Shown: positions 1 to 8,033 of the stretch, piece after piece
Position numbering within the stretch: position 1 is the first letter of the stretch
How the letters are laid out: each line of letters opens with the position of its first letter
Assembly (NCBI RefSeq): GCF_000151315.2
Contig: NW_011887320.1
Span: forward strand, 1 to 11,515
Direction: 5' to 3'
DNA from: Capsaspora owczarzaki ATCC 30864
Lineage: Eukaryota; Opisthokonta; Filasterea
DNA: 11,515 nt
Notes under the pieces: model-generated
What the model was told of the DNA's origin: nothing
Databases searched by the model: none
What the model saw: only the letters and a program-made list of their open reading frames with translations
Translations under genes and position numbers: made by a program

Positions 1-229
1 TCTTGTTCTTTTCGTTCGGTGCAGTTTCTGGCAGATATTCCGAAATGCGAGGATATCCAGCTTGAACGCTGTTTGAACACATATTGAAGTAAATGTCAGC
101 CAAAGCGGAAATTCAATGTCAATCCTATTGTTCCCTCTAAATTCAATCCCCCCCCCCTACCCTCCCAAACCCAATACTCATCATACAACTCTACAAACAA
201 TCGATGCCAAGATTTTTTCCAATGCAAAA
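1..229. other. 3' flank of the SMIM8-like gene, no gene seen
   Basis: This stretch lies downstream of the SMIM8-like stop codon on the minus strand. It holds a run of ten C at 148-157 and otherwise AT-leaning sequence. Open frames cross it on both strands, but none shows a domain, a plausible splice continuation or protein-like composition. I looked for the conserved basic/Trp C-terminal tail of animal SMIM8 on the minus strand and did not find it. It probably contains the 3' UTR. Confidence 0.5.
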
Positions 230-418
230 TCAGCACCTCGAGTTGGGCCCGAGCTGTCCTTCCGACTGCCACCAGACAAAGCCGAGGCTCAGCGTCAGGG
301 CACCCAGTCCGAACGCCATCACGTATTTGTTGGGTCGCAGGAAGAGCTCTGGATTGAGCACCCGGAAGAGCGTCGTCGAGGTCACTGGCGGCCGCTTTGG
401 TGGCTCCTTGTCGCTCAT
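230..418 (-). CDS. SMIM8: SMIM8-like small integral membrane protein
   Basis: An intronless 62-residue protein with ATG at 418-416. Residues 15-37 read [13 protein letters not shown], then [12 protein letters not shown], which matches the hallmark of the SMIM8 family (formerly C6orf162; TTLFR.VNPELF.KPNK.VMAFGL in animals, from memory). A single transmembrane helix follows at about residues 31-50 ([18 protein letters not shown]), preceded by a proline-rich, charged N-terminus. Animal SMIM8 is nearly 100 residues long and continues after the helix with a charged tail. Here the frame stops 12 residues after the helix, so the protein is short. An unseen 3' splice could add a tail, but I found no donor/acceptor pair that restores one. 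The molecular function of the family is not established. The start lies 192 bp from the stop of the TM2D3-like gene upstream on the same strand. Confidence 0.82.
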   Translation of the reverse strand: MSDKEPPKRPPVTSTTLFRVLNPELFLRPNKYVMAFGLGALTLSLGFVWWQSEGQLGPNSRC

Positions 419-610
419 GGTGAAGTTTTAGTGAGGAAAAAGAGTATGAAACAAAGGCTCGATTAGAACGAAACAATACAAAGGTAGACTGAGTGCATTT
501 ACATTTCCTACAAGAAGGCAAAAGCTGAATTCATTTTACTTTTTACGGAATTACAAAGAAGTTGATACTAACAAGAGCTGAGTTGGATGACTCAAAAAGA
601 CAAGTCGGCA
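419..610. other. Spacer between TM2D3-like stop and SMIM8-like start
   Basis: This 192 bp spacer separates two minus-strand genes and must hold the 3' end of the TM2D3-like transcript and the SMIM8-like promoter and 5' UTR. No TATA box or canonical AATAAA was recognised on the sense strand. Confidence 0.4.
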
Positions 611-1799
611 CTACAAGTACAACGAGCCGTCGGCTGGGCCGAGATAGCCAGTCGCTATCAAAATAACATCCACGATCGTCCAGACTCCCAATCCGCCAAA
701 GGTGAACAGCTTGCACAGACCCCAGCCCGTGTAGCCGAGATAAAAGAGATCGCCGCCAAATCCACCAACGGTGATGCTGGAGTTGTCGAGCAAAAAAAAA
801 AACAGCAATGTGAGCAAGACATGCAGCAAAACCGAACAACCCCGTCCTTCTGGTCTGCAAACAACACTGACCTTAACAAAAGCGCTGTCGACCATCGTAT
901 GCCAGATGTCCATTCGCATGGTACATTCTTTTTGAAGCGGCGATTGCCTGGGGAGCAAGAGAAAAGCCCCACAACAACAACAAGGCCGGATGAGCAAAAC
1001 GTTCGGGCCACAACAATGCCCCAGATGCTGCGACACGCCAGTTTGAAGTACAAGAGCAACGTACCGATGCACAGTACATCGTCCATCATTGTGCAGACAG
1101 CTTCGTAGGTCGCATCGACTATTTGCGCGTCGCAGTCCGTGTTTTCGCTGCAAGCGTAGTCAGCTTCGGGCGACTGGTAGCAGTACTGGCAAGTGAGGTT
1201 TCTCGAGAATATCCGGTCACCCTATGATTGCGTATGTGTATGGGGCATGCACGGTGAGACAACCACCAACAGACTCGTCGCTGCACAAGTTTACCCGTAC
1301 AGCGCAAAGGATTGTCTCAGGCACAGAGCAGTTCGCCGTCGTCGCCAGTCCGTATGAACACGACTCGTTAAATGTGCAATTGAGACAAACGGCCTCGTAG
1401 TCTGAGCAAGCTCTCGAACTTGAATTCACACAAATCTGAGCAACCAAGCGGAAAATTTCGTTCGCGGTTTGTCATCCCAGCCCAAGAGTGAGCTCAGACA
1501 GTGCACCTCACTGCAACTCAATACTATCGCCATCATGACGCATGATCGCTTGGGGGGGGGGGATGGTGCCAAACCTGGTATCGCTGGAAGGTCAAATCGT
1601 GGCGAGACGGCGACGACGCGGCCTCGGCGGTGCTTGCCTGCCAAGCAATGACAGATACTAGTACAGCGAATAGAAGCGCAGCAAGCATCGGTCTTGGCGG
1701 CGGTCGGAAGCGAGCTGTGGTTGTCGTTGGCAGATTGGTGAATGACACGGACTGGCGCTGCAAGTCGCTGAACATCGAGCGGCTTCGACGGCTGGACAT
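611..1799 (-). CDS. TM2D3: TM2 domain-containing protein 3 (almondex-like)
   Basis: Five exons, in coding order: 1799-1575, 1435-1295, 1221-1065, 947-872, 776-611. Introns are 139, 73, 117 and 95 nt, all GT-AG, with phases 0, 0, 1, 2, giving 254 residues (human TM2D3 is about 247). Residues 38-60 form a hydrophobic signal segment (MLAALLFAVLVSVIAWQAST). A Cys-rich lumenal domain with NCT and NES glycosylation sites follows at about 76-190, including NLTCQYCYQSPEADYAC and VPCEWTSGIRWSTAL. The TM2 domain fills exon 5: ITVGGFGGDLFYLGY, LFTFGGLGVWTIVDV, and the family C-terminus GYLGPADGSLYL. Order and spacing fit TM2D3 better than TM2D1 or TM2D2. Drosophila almondex is linked to Notch signalling and human TM2D3 to Alzheimer's disease risk; the role in a protist is unknown. 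The usual DRF between the helices is DLF here. The first ATG (1799) has an in-frame stop upstream; the ATG at 1688, residue 38, would put the signal peptide at the extreme N-terminus and may be the real start. Confidence 0.9.
1552..1562. repeat. G11 homopolymer in TM2D3-like intron 1
   Basis: Eleven G on the plus strand, that is C11 in the sense strand, starting 12 nt inside the first TM2D3-like intron. It lies next to the donor rather than at the acceptor, so it is not a usual polypyrimidine tract. Its exact length may be uncertain. Confidence 0.8.
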
Positions 1800-2257
1800 T
1801 GCCACTGAATAGAGCTACACGAATGATGATAATGTTGGATGTGCTTGAATTTGGGGTGGTGGGAAGAGTTGGACCCCTCGTAACGGCGATCGTAGAAGCC
1901 GGGAAACAAATTTCTGAGACTGAGCGAGCAATACGATGCAAATTTGGGGGCTTCATATGCAAAAGGAAGAAAGCTTGATAAAATCTGATGAATAAAGTCA
2001 ATCTCAGAGTTGGATGGAAAGAACAAACAAAAACCGATAGAGTAACGAATGGATTTGTGCTTTTAACTCGAATGCGCATAATCGTGTGTGTGTGTGTGTC
2101 TCTCTCGCGTGCATTTACAATTCATGCTTGACGGTATCTTATTCCGCTTTGCTGGCTTTCTGAATCACCGCCTGTATCCGGGAGGAAAATCTGGTCGAAA
2201 GCGGTTTTTGCTGAGAATTTTTGAGCCTAGTCTGGTTTTTGTTCCAACAATCTGTTG
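1800..2257. other. Intergenic region between TM2D3-like gene and hydrolase copy 1
   Basis: A 458 bp gap between two minus-strand genes. It should contain the 3' UTR of hydrolase copy 1 (right part) and the promoter and 5' UTR of the TM2D3-like gene (left part). It holds a GT dinucleotide repeat at 2084-2099 followed by a short CT run. Open frames on the minus strand show no recognisable protein. I saw no canonical polyadenylation hexamer on the sense strand. Confidence 0.5.
2084..2105. repeat. (GT)8 microsatellite followed by CT repeat
   Basis: Eight GT units at 2084-2099, directly followed by a short TC run to 2105. It lies about 160 bp past the stop of hydrolase copy 1, in or near its 3' UTR. 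Likely length-variable. Confidence 0.85.
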
Positions 2258-5200
2258 CTAAACGTCAACAGTTGCCGAAACGGATATGGATGGTGTGCTA
2301 GACCGCTCCTCTGCCAATTTCGTAGAGCTCGGGCTGGTCGATGCTGGTGGTGACGAGGATGAAGGAGCCTCTGCAGTTTCACGCTCGCGTCGAGCGGCAC
2401 GCACGGCAGCCTGCCTGGCAAGCTCGGCGTCCAGACGTGCCTTGATTGGTGGTATGATGCGCTTAATCCACGGTGCCAGATGGTCCTCGATCATATTCAC
2501 GATTCCGACGTGCGTACCGCCCTCGATTTCCTCAGCAACCTGCATGTAAATGCAATACTGAGATTCACACAAACCAAAAGAACAATCACCCCGACTCGCA
2601 GCAAAGAAACTCACCTTGCTCTGCGATGGAGAGTAATCAGCAGCAGCAAGAACCTCCTTCGACGGAAACAGCTCGTCCTCGGAACCCGCCCACAGCGCAA
2701 AGGGAACCGAGATGGCTGAAAACGCCGCTTTGGCATCCTTGATCAGCACTGCCGCCATCATATTCACCTGCGCACGTTGAAAAATTCAGTGAAAAAGTTC
2801 AGCATAATCGACAACATTCGACCAACCAAACAGCTTGCAAGTGAACGTTTTACAGAAATGAGCGTCGGAACGCAAAGTCCGACAATTTCCTTTCGTGCGA
2901 CATGGTTGGTCAGATCGAGCGCAATCCAGTGCCCGGCGAGTCGACCGCCCGACATTGAGTTTAGCTTTCTTTGGAAGTGATCCTTCTTGGTCATGTTGCG
3001 CTTGTGGCTGCGCATCAGCTCGTGCAGGAATGGACTGATCAGAAAGATGGCATCTGCAGGCAGGCTTGACTTCCACGAATTGTAGTTTAGTAGTTTGCCA
3101 GCCCCGTTGCTGTGACCTCCGACAACAAGCGGAAGCGCAGGATAGTTCCACCGCAGGTATCGGATCATGGTGCGCATGTCACGCCAGAGCGCTTCTTTCG
3201 ACGGAGCATCTCCGCTCGGATCGAGACTAAAGAGCGAGAAATTGCCATCGTGGCACGGCAAGTCAGCAAGGAAGAACTTCAAGGCAAAAATGCAGGGAAA
3301 AACAGCAGCTCGACTTACGCTGGACCATGGCCTCGCTCGTACTGCACAATGACGTGGAAGGGATTGTTTTTCGCAAGTCGCGAGGCAAGATCCAAGCACC
3401 AGGCACTACCAAAGCCAAATGTCGCGATAAACAGCACAATTGCGACCGGTTCGGCCGAGGCTTTGAAAAGCAGGTATGCGAGCTTTGCGCCGTCTCGTGC
3501 TTCCAAGAAACTGGTCGAGTCTGCCTGCTCAACACTGACCATTTTGGCAACTTGAGTTTCAAAGTCGGTAAAGTTTAAAAACTATTTGAGGGGGGGGGGG
3601 GGTGGACAGGAAACAGTGAGCAGAGTAAAGAACAACAGAAAACACATTGTGCTGCGACCATCAGTGTCTTTTGCATCTCGAAGACACAACCACAACAAGA
3701 AAATAATCATGGCATCCCTCACCTTGCCGACTCGCTGATGTGCAGGCATCCCGGAAGGAAAGTCGCGATGCTCTTCAGGATCAAAGTCCTCATTGATGTC
3801 GTCGGGAGTTGCAGCAACGGCGCGAGGGGCGCTTGGGTGCTCAAACATGCGCTCCTCTGTCACAAGAACGAGCAAAAAGAGCATGAGCAAACTGCTCAGA
3901 CAAACGACAAAGGGCAACAACGTTGGGAAAAAATTGTTCTTACGCATTTCGATCAATTTCACATATGGGATGACTTGCGCGTCGTCTCGCTTCATCAGGC
4001 TGTAGAAGAGAGATTGCTTCCAGGGATCAGAACGCACAAATAGCACGTCGGCCGTTTGCCGATGCTTCGGGGCGAGGCGCGCCTGCTCGTTGGACGAAGA
4101 CCGCAACTTGGCAAACCTCTTGCGGCAGTACGAGCAAAGAGGCGGGATTGGCGCACAAGTGGCAATAAATCGCATCCGCAGCCGAGCCAGCACGCGGCCA
4201 CCTCCTTCGACAATCTGGCCGTACAAACACACAAGTGAGCGAAACAACGACACGAGAACAAAAACACCACAAACAAGCCTCCCCCCAAATCTTCTCGACA
4301 CAACATACATAGAACTGCTGTGACACTGTCAGACGACCGTCGTGCCGATACTGCTTAAAGTTTTTCTTGGAGAGTAGCAGAGGGGACGAGGCATGGACAG
4401 CAACCAGCTCGCCGGCATCGTCGACTTCAAGCTCGGTAATACTCTCTTCATCACCGAGCTCGGAGGAAAAGTCAGTTTGCTGGTTTGTCGCAGCAACTTC
4501 GTTGGATTCAACCAGAGAAAGCTTGCGGGATGGCGGGGAAGAAGGAGGGCCCAAGGAGCGTGTAGACTTGGATGCTTTTCCTCCTCCCAGACGCTGGCCA
4601 ATCGTCGATATCCGCTGCTTGACGACGCTAAACACACTCCCTCTGGACTTGGACGAGGCTGAATCGCTGTTCGGGCTCGTAGGCTCTTCACTGTCATCGT
4701 CGGCAATGTCGGATTCGGACGCTTCACACACGAGGCCCATGATGGCTTTGCTGAGGCTGCATTGCTGGTCCTGGGCAGTATCATGCATCCGGACCAGATT
4801 CATGCGCTGGTCGTTGACATTCGGGGAGGAGGGAGAGGAAGGCGACAAGTCATCCGAGGAACTGACGGATGATTTCGCATCGGCGTGTGAGTTGAATGTA
4901 AAGCTCTGCTCTGCATCCGATGTGCGCCGTGGTGACAATTCGGATGAACCAACCGTCAGAGGAAGGTGGGAGGATGAGCTGCTGCTTTTGCTGTGCTGGG
5001 AAGAGGCCGCCGACAGCGCGGACATCGGCGTTAACATTAACGAGGTGCTTCCCAGCTTGTCAAGCCCCTGCGACGTCAGTGAAGCGTGCGGCTGCGACGG
5101 GCGACTTGCTTGTCCGGGCGTCTTGGTTTCATACAGGCTGCGATCGGCGACGATTGGGAACTTCCACTTGAACATGGTTTCGAATGATCCATTGTTGCTT

Positions 5201-5949
5201 TCGCTTGGTTTGAAGTTTCCCAGGTGTATGGCGTGCATGTCCATGTCACCCTATTCGTCGAAAGCAAGTCATTTGAGCATTGGAGTGCAAGTGCAGTGCA
5301 CCCGTTTTCATTTCAGAAAAGTACCTTGGCGAGGTGTGTTTTACTGGTGGCAGTCCGCGGGATAAACCACACATTGTCCAGCGGCTCCTTTGCGCTGAAT
5401 GCAAGCTTGACGCCGACAATACCGCCGTCCTGTTTATATGTTCAATGAGTGAATCGTGACGATCGAGTGTGTGAATGGCAACAACACACGCGAGATTTGC
5501 GACCGACACAGACAGATGCGCACCTTGAGCAGGACTTCGTAGCCCTGGCATCCGCATCGGTCTGCCGGCAGACGGAAGCCTGCATCTTGGCGGAAGTGCA
5601 GCGGGATGGTCTCCTGCGGCTCGAGCAGCAGCTCGTGCAATGCGAACACGCTCTCGTCGGCAAAGCACTGCAACAAAGAGCAAAGAACAGCAGTCGCGCA
5701 CACGGTCAGCCGCAACGCCACCAAAAGCGCGCAGAAATCAACGCCATGCACACAAGGTCAGCAAGCCTTGCAAAAATCGTGCGAGCGAACAAGGAGCAAG
5801 GGTGGAGCATGGGGAGTGGATGAGTGGATGAGTAGTTTGCCCACCCACCAGCACCGACGTTGCGCTTCTCTCCCTTTCCCTTTCCCTTTTGTCTCTATGT
5901 CTTCGTCGTCCCTTTTGAACCCGTCGATCGAGTCGAACTCTGCTTTCAT
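2258..5949 (-). CDS. Alpha/beta-hydrolase fusion protein, copy 1
   Basis: Ten-exon model in coding order: 5949-5845 (tentative), 5667-5524, 5429-5325, 5250-4309, 4214-3944, 3856-3723, 3581-3319, 3226-2854, 2767-2615, 2539-2258; about 923 residues. All junctions keep frame, and eight exons are matched in copy 2. Residues 36-160 look beta-rich (QETIPLHFRQDAGF, DGGIVGVKLAFSA, MHAIHLGNF, MFKWKFPIV). Residues 160-400 are Ser-rich, acidic and probably disordered. Residues 405-525 form a conserved block with IATCAPIPPLCSYC and WKQSLFYSLMKRDD. From about 585 an alpha/beta-hydrolase follows: YERGHGP, nucleophile elbow GHSNG (Ser694), WAGSEDELFP (Asp810), GGTHVG (His840), then a Ser/Pro-rich tail. It resembles the monoglyceride lipase/lysophospholipase/serine aminopeptidase S33 group; the substrate is unknown. 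The usual HG oxyanion motif is altered (ATFGFGSAW). There is no signal peptide in this model, so it is probably cytosolic. The first exon is the weak point: its donor (GTGGGC) is poor and no copy-2 match is visible. Confidence 0.83.
2540..2614 (-). other. In-frame, stop-free intron in hydrolase copy 1
   Basis: This last intron starts GTGAGT and ends ATGCAG. It is 75 nt, a multiple of three, and contains no stop, so the frame runs open from 2767 to 2258. Retention would add 25 residues just before the catalytic His region. The intron at the same place in copy 2 (8328-8428) is 101 nt and breaks frame, and the spliced sequence matches copy 2, so splicing is the default reading. Confidence 0.75.
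3590..3602. repeat. G13 homopolymer upstream of a splice acceptor
   Basis: Thirteen G on the plus strand, so C13 in the sense strand, eight nt before the CAAATAG acceptor of the intron 3582-3722 in hydrolase copy 1. It probably serves as the polypyrimidine tract of that intron. Confidence 0.75.
5251..5429 (-). repeat. Near-identical exon-intron tract, copy 1
   Basis: Exon 5429-5325 (35 codons) and the following 74 nt intron 5324-5251. Against the matching tract at 11045-11223 I count four differences in the exon, all synonymous, and six in the intron. Other introns of the pair differ in length and are largely unalignable. The similarity begins sharply at the upstream exon border. Confidence 0.8.
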
Positions 5950-6464
5950 TTCTGATGCAAAACTTCCATTTTGTCAAAGCAAACAATGGCAGCGAAATGC
6001 GAAAACACAACAGGCGCGGCGGTTTTTTTTTCCCGTTGCCAGATCCAAAACGTTTCCCCAATTTTCAGATCCGAAAACGGAGATTTGTTTTTTCGCTGTT
6101 GTTTCACAGACAAACACAACCAAAAGATTCGTGATTGCGAATCATCAAACAATCATTCATTCCAAACCTTGAACTGCTCGGACATGGAAAAGGAAGACTG
6201 GAAACAGACGACTAACCGAAAATAACAAGAGAAGAAATGAAGAGAATGCAGAACAAAAGCGAAAGGCCGCGAGTTCTCAAATTGCAGATGAATCATGAAC
6301 AACTCAATCACAAAAATGCAGTACTGTACTGTATATCAGAGTGTAACACTCGGGTATGAGGGAGGCAATAGCGACATGACAAAATCCAAAAGCAGCAAGA
6401 AACGCAAGAAAACGAAATGGGTTGAAGATGCGTGAACTCAAACCGACTTGCCCCATCAGTGCAG
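5950..6464. other. Intergenic region between hydrolase copy 1 and the MRH gene
   Basis: A 515 bp gap between two minus-strand genes, holding the 3' UTR of the MRH gene and the promoter and 5' region of hydrolase copy 1. It is AT-rich with A/T runs and an imperfect inverted repeat around 6319-6332 (GCAGTACTGTACTG). The open frames here have no recognisable content. A further short 5' exon of hydrolase copy 1 could be hidden here. Confidence 0.45.
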
Positions 6465-7842
6465 TTAACTTTGCAGCGGCATGTACTGAGAGCCGTCTTG
6501 ACGGGATCGCTTGAGCACGAAGGCGCGGAGAGCGCAAAGAGTAACAATTACAACCACCAAGGTCAGGGCAACGGATGTGGCAGCGACAATGATGTAGGAC
6601 TCAAGAGTACAAGTGCAGGGTGTCGGCGGTGAAGGCTGGGGTGCAGCCGTTGCGGACGCGACCGCAGATGTTGGAGCGACGACAGTTGAAACTGCGGCAG
6701 TTGCTGAAGAAGTCTCCGATGGAGTTGCCGAAGAAGTCACGGATGGAGTGGCGGACGAAGATCCGGGAGGCACGTACGAGCAAGTGGTGCCAGGGCAGAA
6801 GCACGCATGCGTGAAGACCATCAGATAAGTTGCAAGGCAGCCGAGATCTACCAACAAAGCCAGTAAGTTTCAGCTGGAGCCTGCCCAGCAACCACCAGAA
6901 GAGTGGCCAATACCTGCGGGTTTCTGTTCGGTCGCAGCAGTTATCGGCTCGCCGCGTGTGTTCGGATCGCAGTTGAAAATGACACGCGTGCATCGCGGAC
7001 TCGTGTCTGCTGATTTGAATTCAACCTGAACAATGACAAATGAGAGTACGAGGTCATCATGTTCACGTCAACGAATACAAACAGGCGACATTCGTACAGT
7101 GTTAGTGTTGGTCCCATCAGTGGTTGACATGAAATTGGTTCCAATAACATAAGTCGAGCCGTAAGCGCCAGTTGCCTGCTGGCAAACCTAGCATCCAGAG
7201 ATTGTAACAAAGGCAAATATCAACAATGAAAGATGAGCCAAGAGGCTCAGGACAACGGCCGCCTCGCCTCGCCTTGCCTCTTCCCCTCCTCTCTCTCGTC
7301 GACTTACAAGATCAGTTGAACTGCAAGTTCCAATTTGAGTCCCAAGGCCAGGACAGAAGTTGTAGAGATAGTTGTATCCATCGGGTAAACTATAGTAGTT
7401 GACGCCGGGAATCGACCAAGGCTGGTCGCGGTGAAACGCGGACACGGTGAACGACGTGCCAGCGCTATGGAGTCACCCATCAAATGCAGGTGAGGTGGGT
7501 CGGATGAGGTGTGTCTCAGTTGCGTTGGGCGGAAGGGCCAGCAGAGCCCCATATGTATCGAAGAAATTATGGCAAAATAACCCAGAAGCGACTCCCGCCA
7601 TTCTGCCCCATCCGCCCCCTGCTCTCGTCGCAACGCATCGTGTACATACTTTGTGGTATACGTGCATGTAGTAGAATTCCAGGTGCCAGCGAGCACGGAG
7701 TGAGTCAGAGCCAGGACCACAACAGCGACGAAAAGCGTCCTGGCAAACAAAAAAAAAAAAAACAAAAAAAAAACATTAAGAAAACCACAACTATCGAGAA
7801 ACAAAACAAATACAAAACAACAATCTTTGCTGAAACTGACAT
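6465..7842 (-). CDS. MRH-domain type I membrane protein, M6P-receptor-like
   Basis: Six exons in coding order: 7842-7814, 7739-7650, 7464-7308, 7187-7098, 7025-6914, 6847-6465; introns 74, 185, 120, 72 and 66 nt, phases agree; 286 residues. Residues 1-27 are a signal peptide (MSVSAKIVVLTLFVAVVVLA ending HSVLA). Residues 28-180 resemble a mannose-6-phosphate-receptor-homology domain: FTVSAFHRD, YLYNFCPGLG, LVCQQATG, SPRCTRVIFNCD, TEQKP, CLATYLMVFTHAC. Gln95 or 96, Arg133, Glu155 and Tyr167 fall near the Q-R-E-Y sugar-contact positions of M6P receptors. A Ser/Thr/Ala/Pro-rich stalk follows (about 185-240), one transmembrane helix at 244-266 and a 20-residue tail ending YMPLQS, a YxxPhi adaptor-binding signal. 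It probably cycles between Golgi, endosome and cell surface as a cargo receptor. An Atg27-like role is the main alternative. The signal exon uses ATG 7842 and donor GTATTT; ATG 7977 with donor GTAATT also keeps frame but needs a 224 nt intron. The donor at 7098 could instead lie 18 nt further on. Confidence 0.83.
7749..7773. repeat. A-rich homopolymer pair before the MRH gene acceptor
   Basis: A14, one C, then A10 on the plus strand; in the sense strand this is a long T tract ending just before the TTTGCCAG acceptor of the first MRH-gene intron. It fits a polypyrimidine tract and supports that splice site. Confidence 0.75.
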
Positions 7843-8033
7843 TGGAAATAATAAGACAAAAAAATGAAAAACAAATGAAGAGTGAGGCGACGATTTGTGA
7901 CAAAAATCAAACTCAAGCACAGCATCGAAATGGATGGATTTCTCAAGTCATTTCAAAAATTACAAGATACCAAACATTCATCTCCAGCATCAGAATCTTC
8001 GCTTGGTACACAAACCATTCACGTAGGCGTTGC
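7843..8033. other. Spacer between hydrolase copy 2 stop and MRH gene start
   Basis: A 191 bp AT-rich spacer that must contain the 3' UTR of hydrolase copy 2 and the promoter of the MRH gene. No regulatory motif was recognised. It is almost the same size as the spacer at 419-610, which suggests generally tight gene packing. Confidence 0.4.

Noticed and set aside
1426-2079. 217-residue minus-strand frame over the TM2D3-like 5' end
   Set aside because: It is a different frame from the TM2D3-like exons, with low-complexity composition, no domain and no splice logic.
3582-4310. 242-residue minus-strand frame with a hydrophobic segment (LLMLFLLVLV)
   Set aside because: The hydrophobic part is the intron 3857-3943, bounded by GTAAGA and GTGACAG. 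The spliced form is matched in copy 2, so it is not a transmembrane helix.
4367-5365. 332-residue open frame on the plus strand
   Set aside because: It is antisense to the Ser-rich exon of hydrolase copy 1 and runs through an exon-intron border. Its Ser-rich content mirrors the opposite strand, and the coding-strand model is supported by the paralogue and by splice phases.
5524-5751. Hydrophobic start (HGVDFCALLVALRL) in frame with the hydrolase exon, resembling a signal peptide
   Set aside because: It has no ATG: the frame opens at a GTG after an in-frame TGA, and a strong acceptor (TTTGTTGCAG) lies between it and the exon. It is better read as intron.
6319-6332. GCAGTACTGTACTG inverted repeat as a terminator or hairpin
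   Set aside because: It is too short and AT-poor in stem pairing to claim a function, and intrinsic terminators are not expected for a eukaryotic mRNA gene.
7304-7903. 199-residue frame with several hydrophobic stretches at the MRH gene 5' end
   Set aside because: Its hydrophobic residues come from T-rich intron sequence, it opens at a TTG rather than an ATG, and it reads through two introns into an early stop. The spliced model gives a clean signal peptide and MRH domain.
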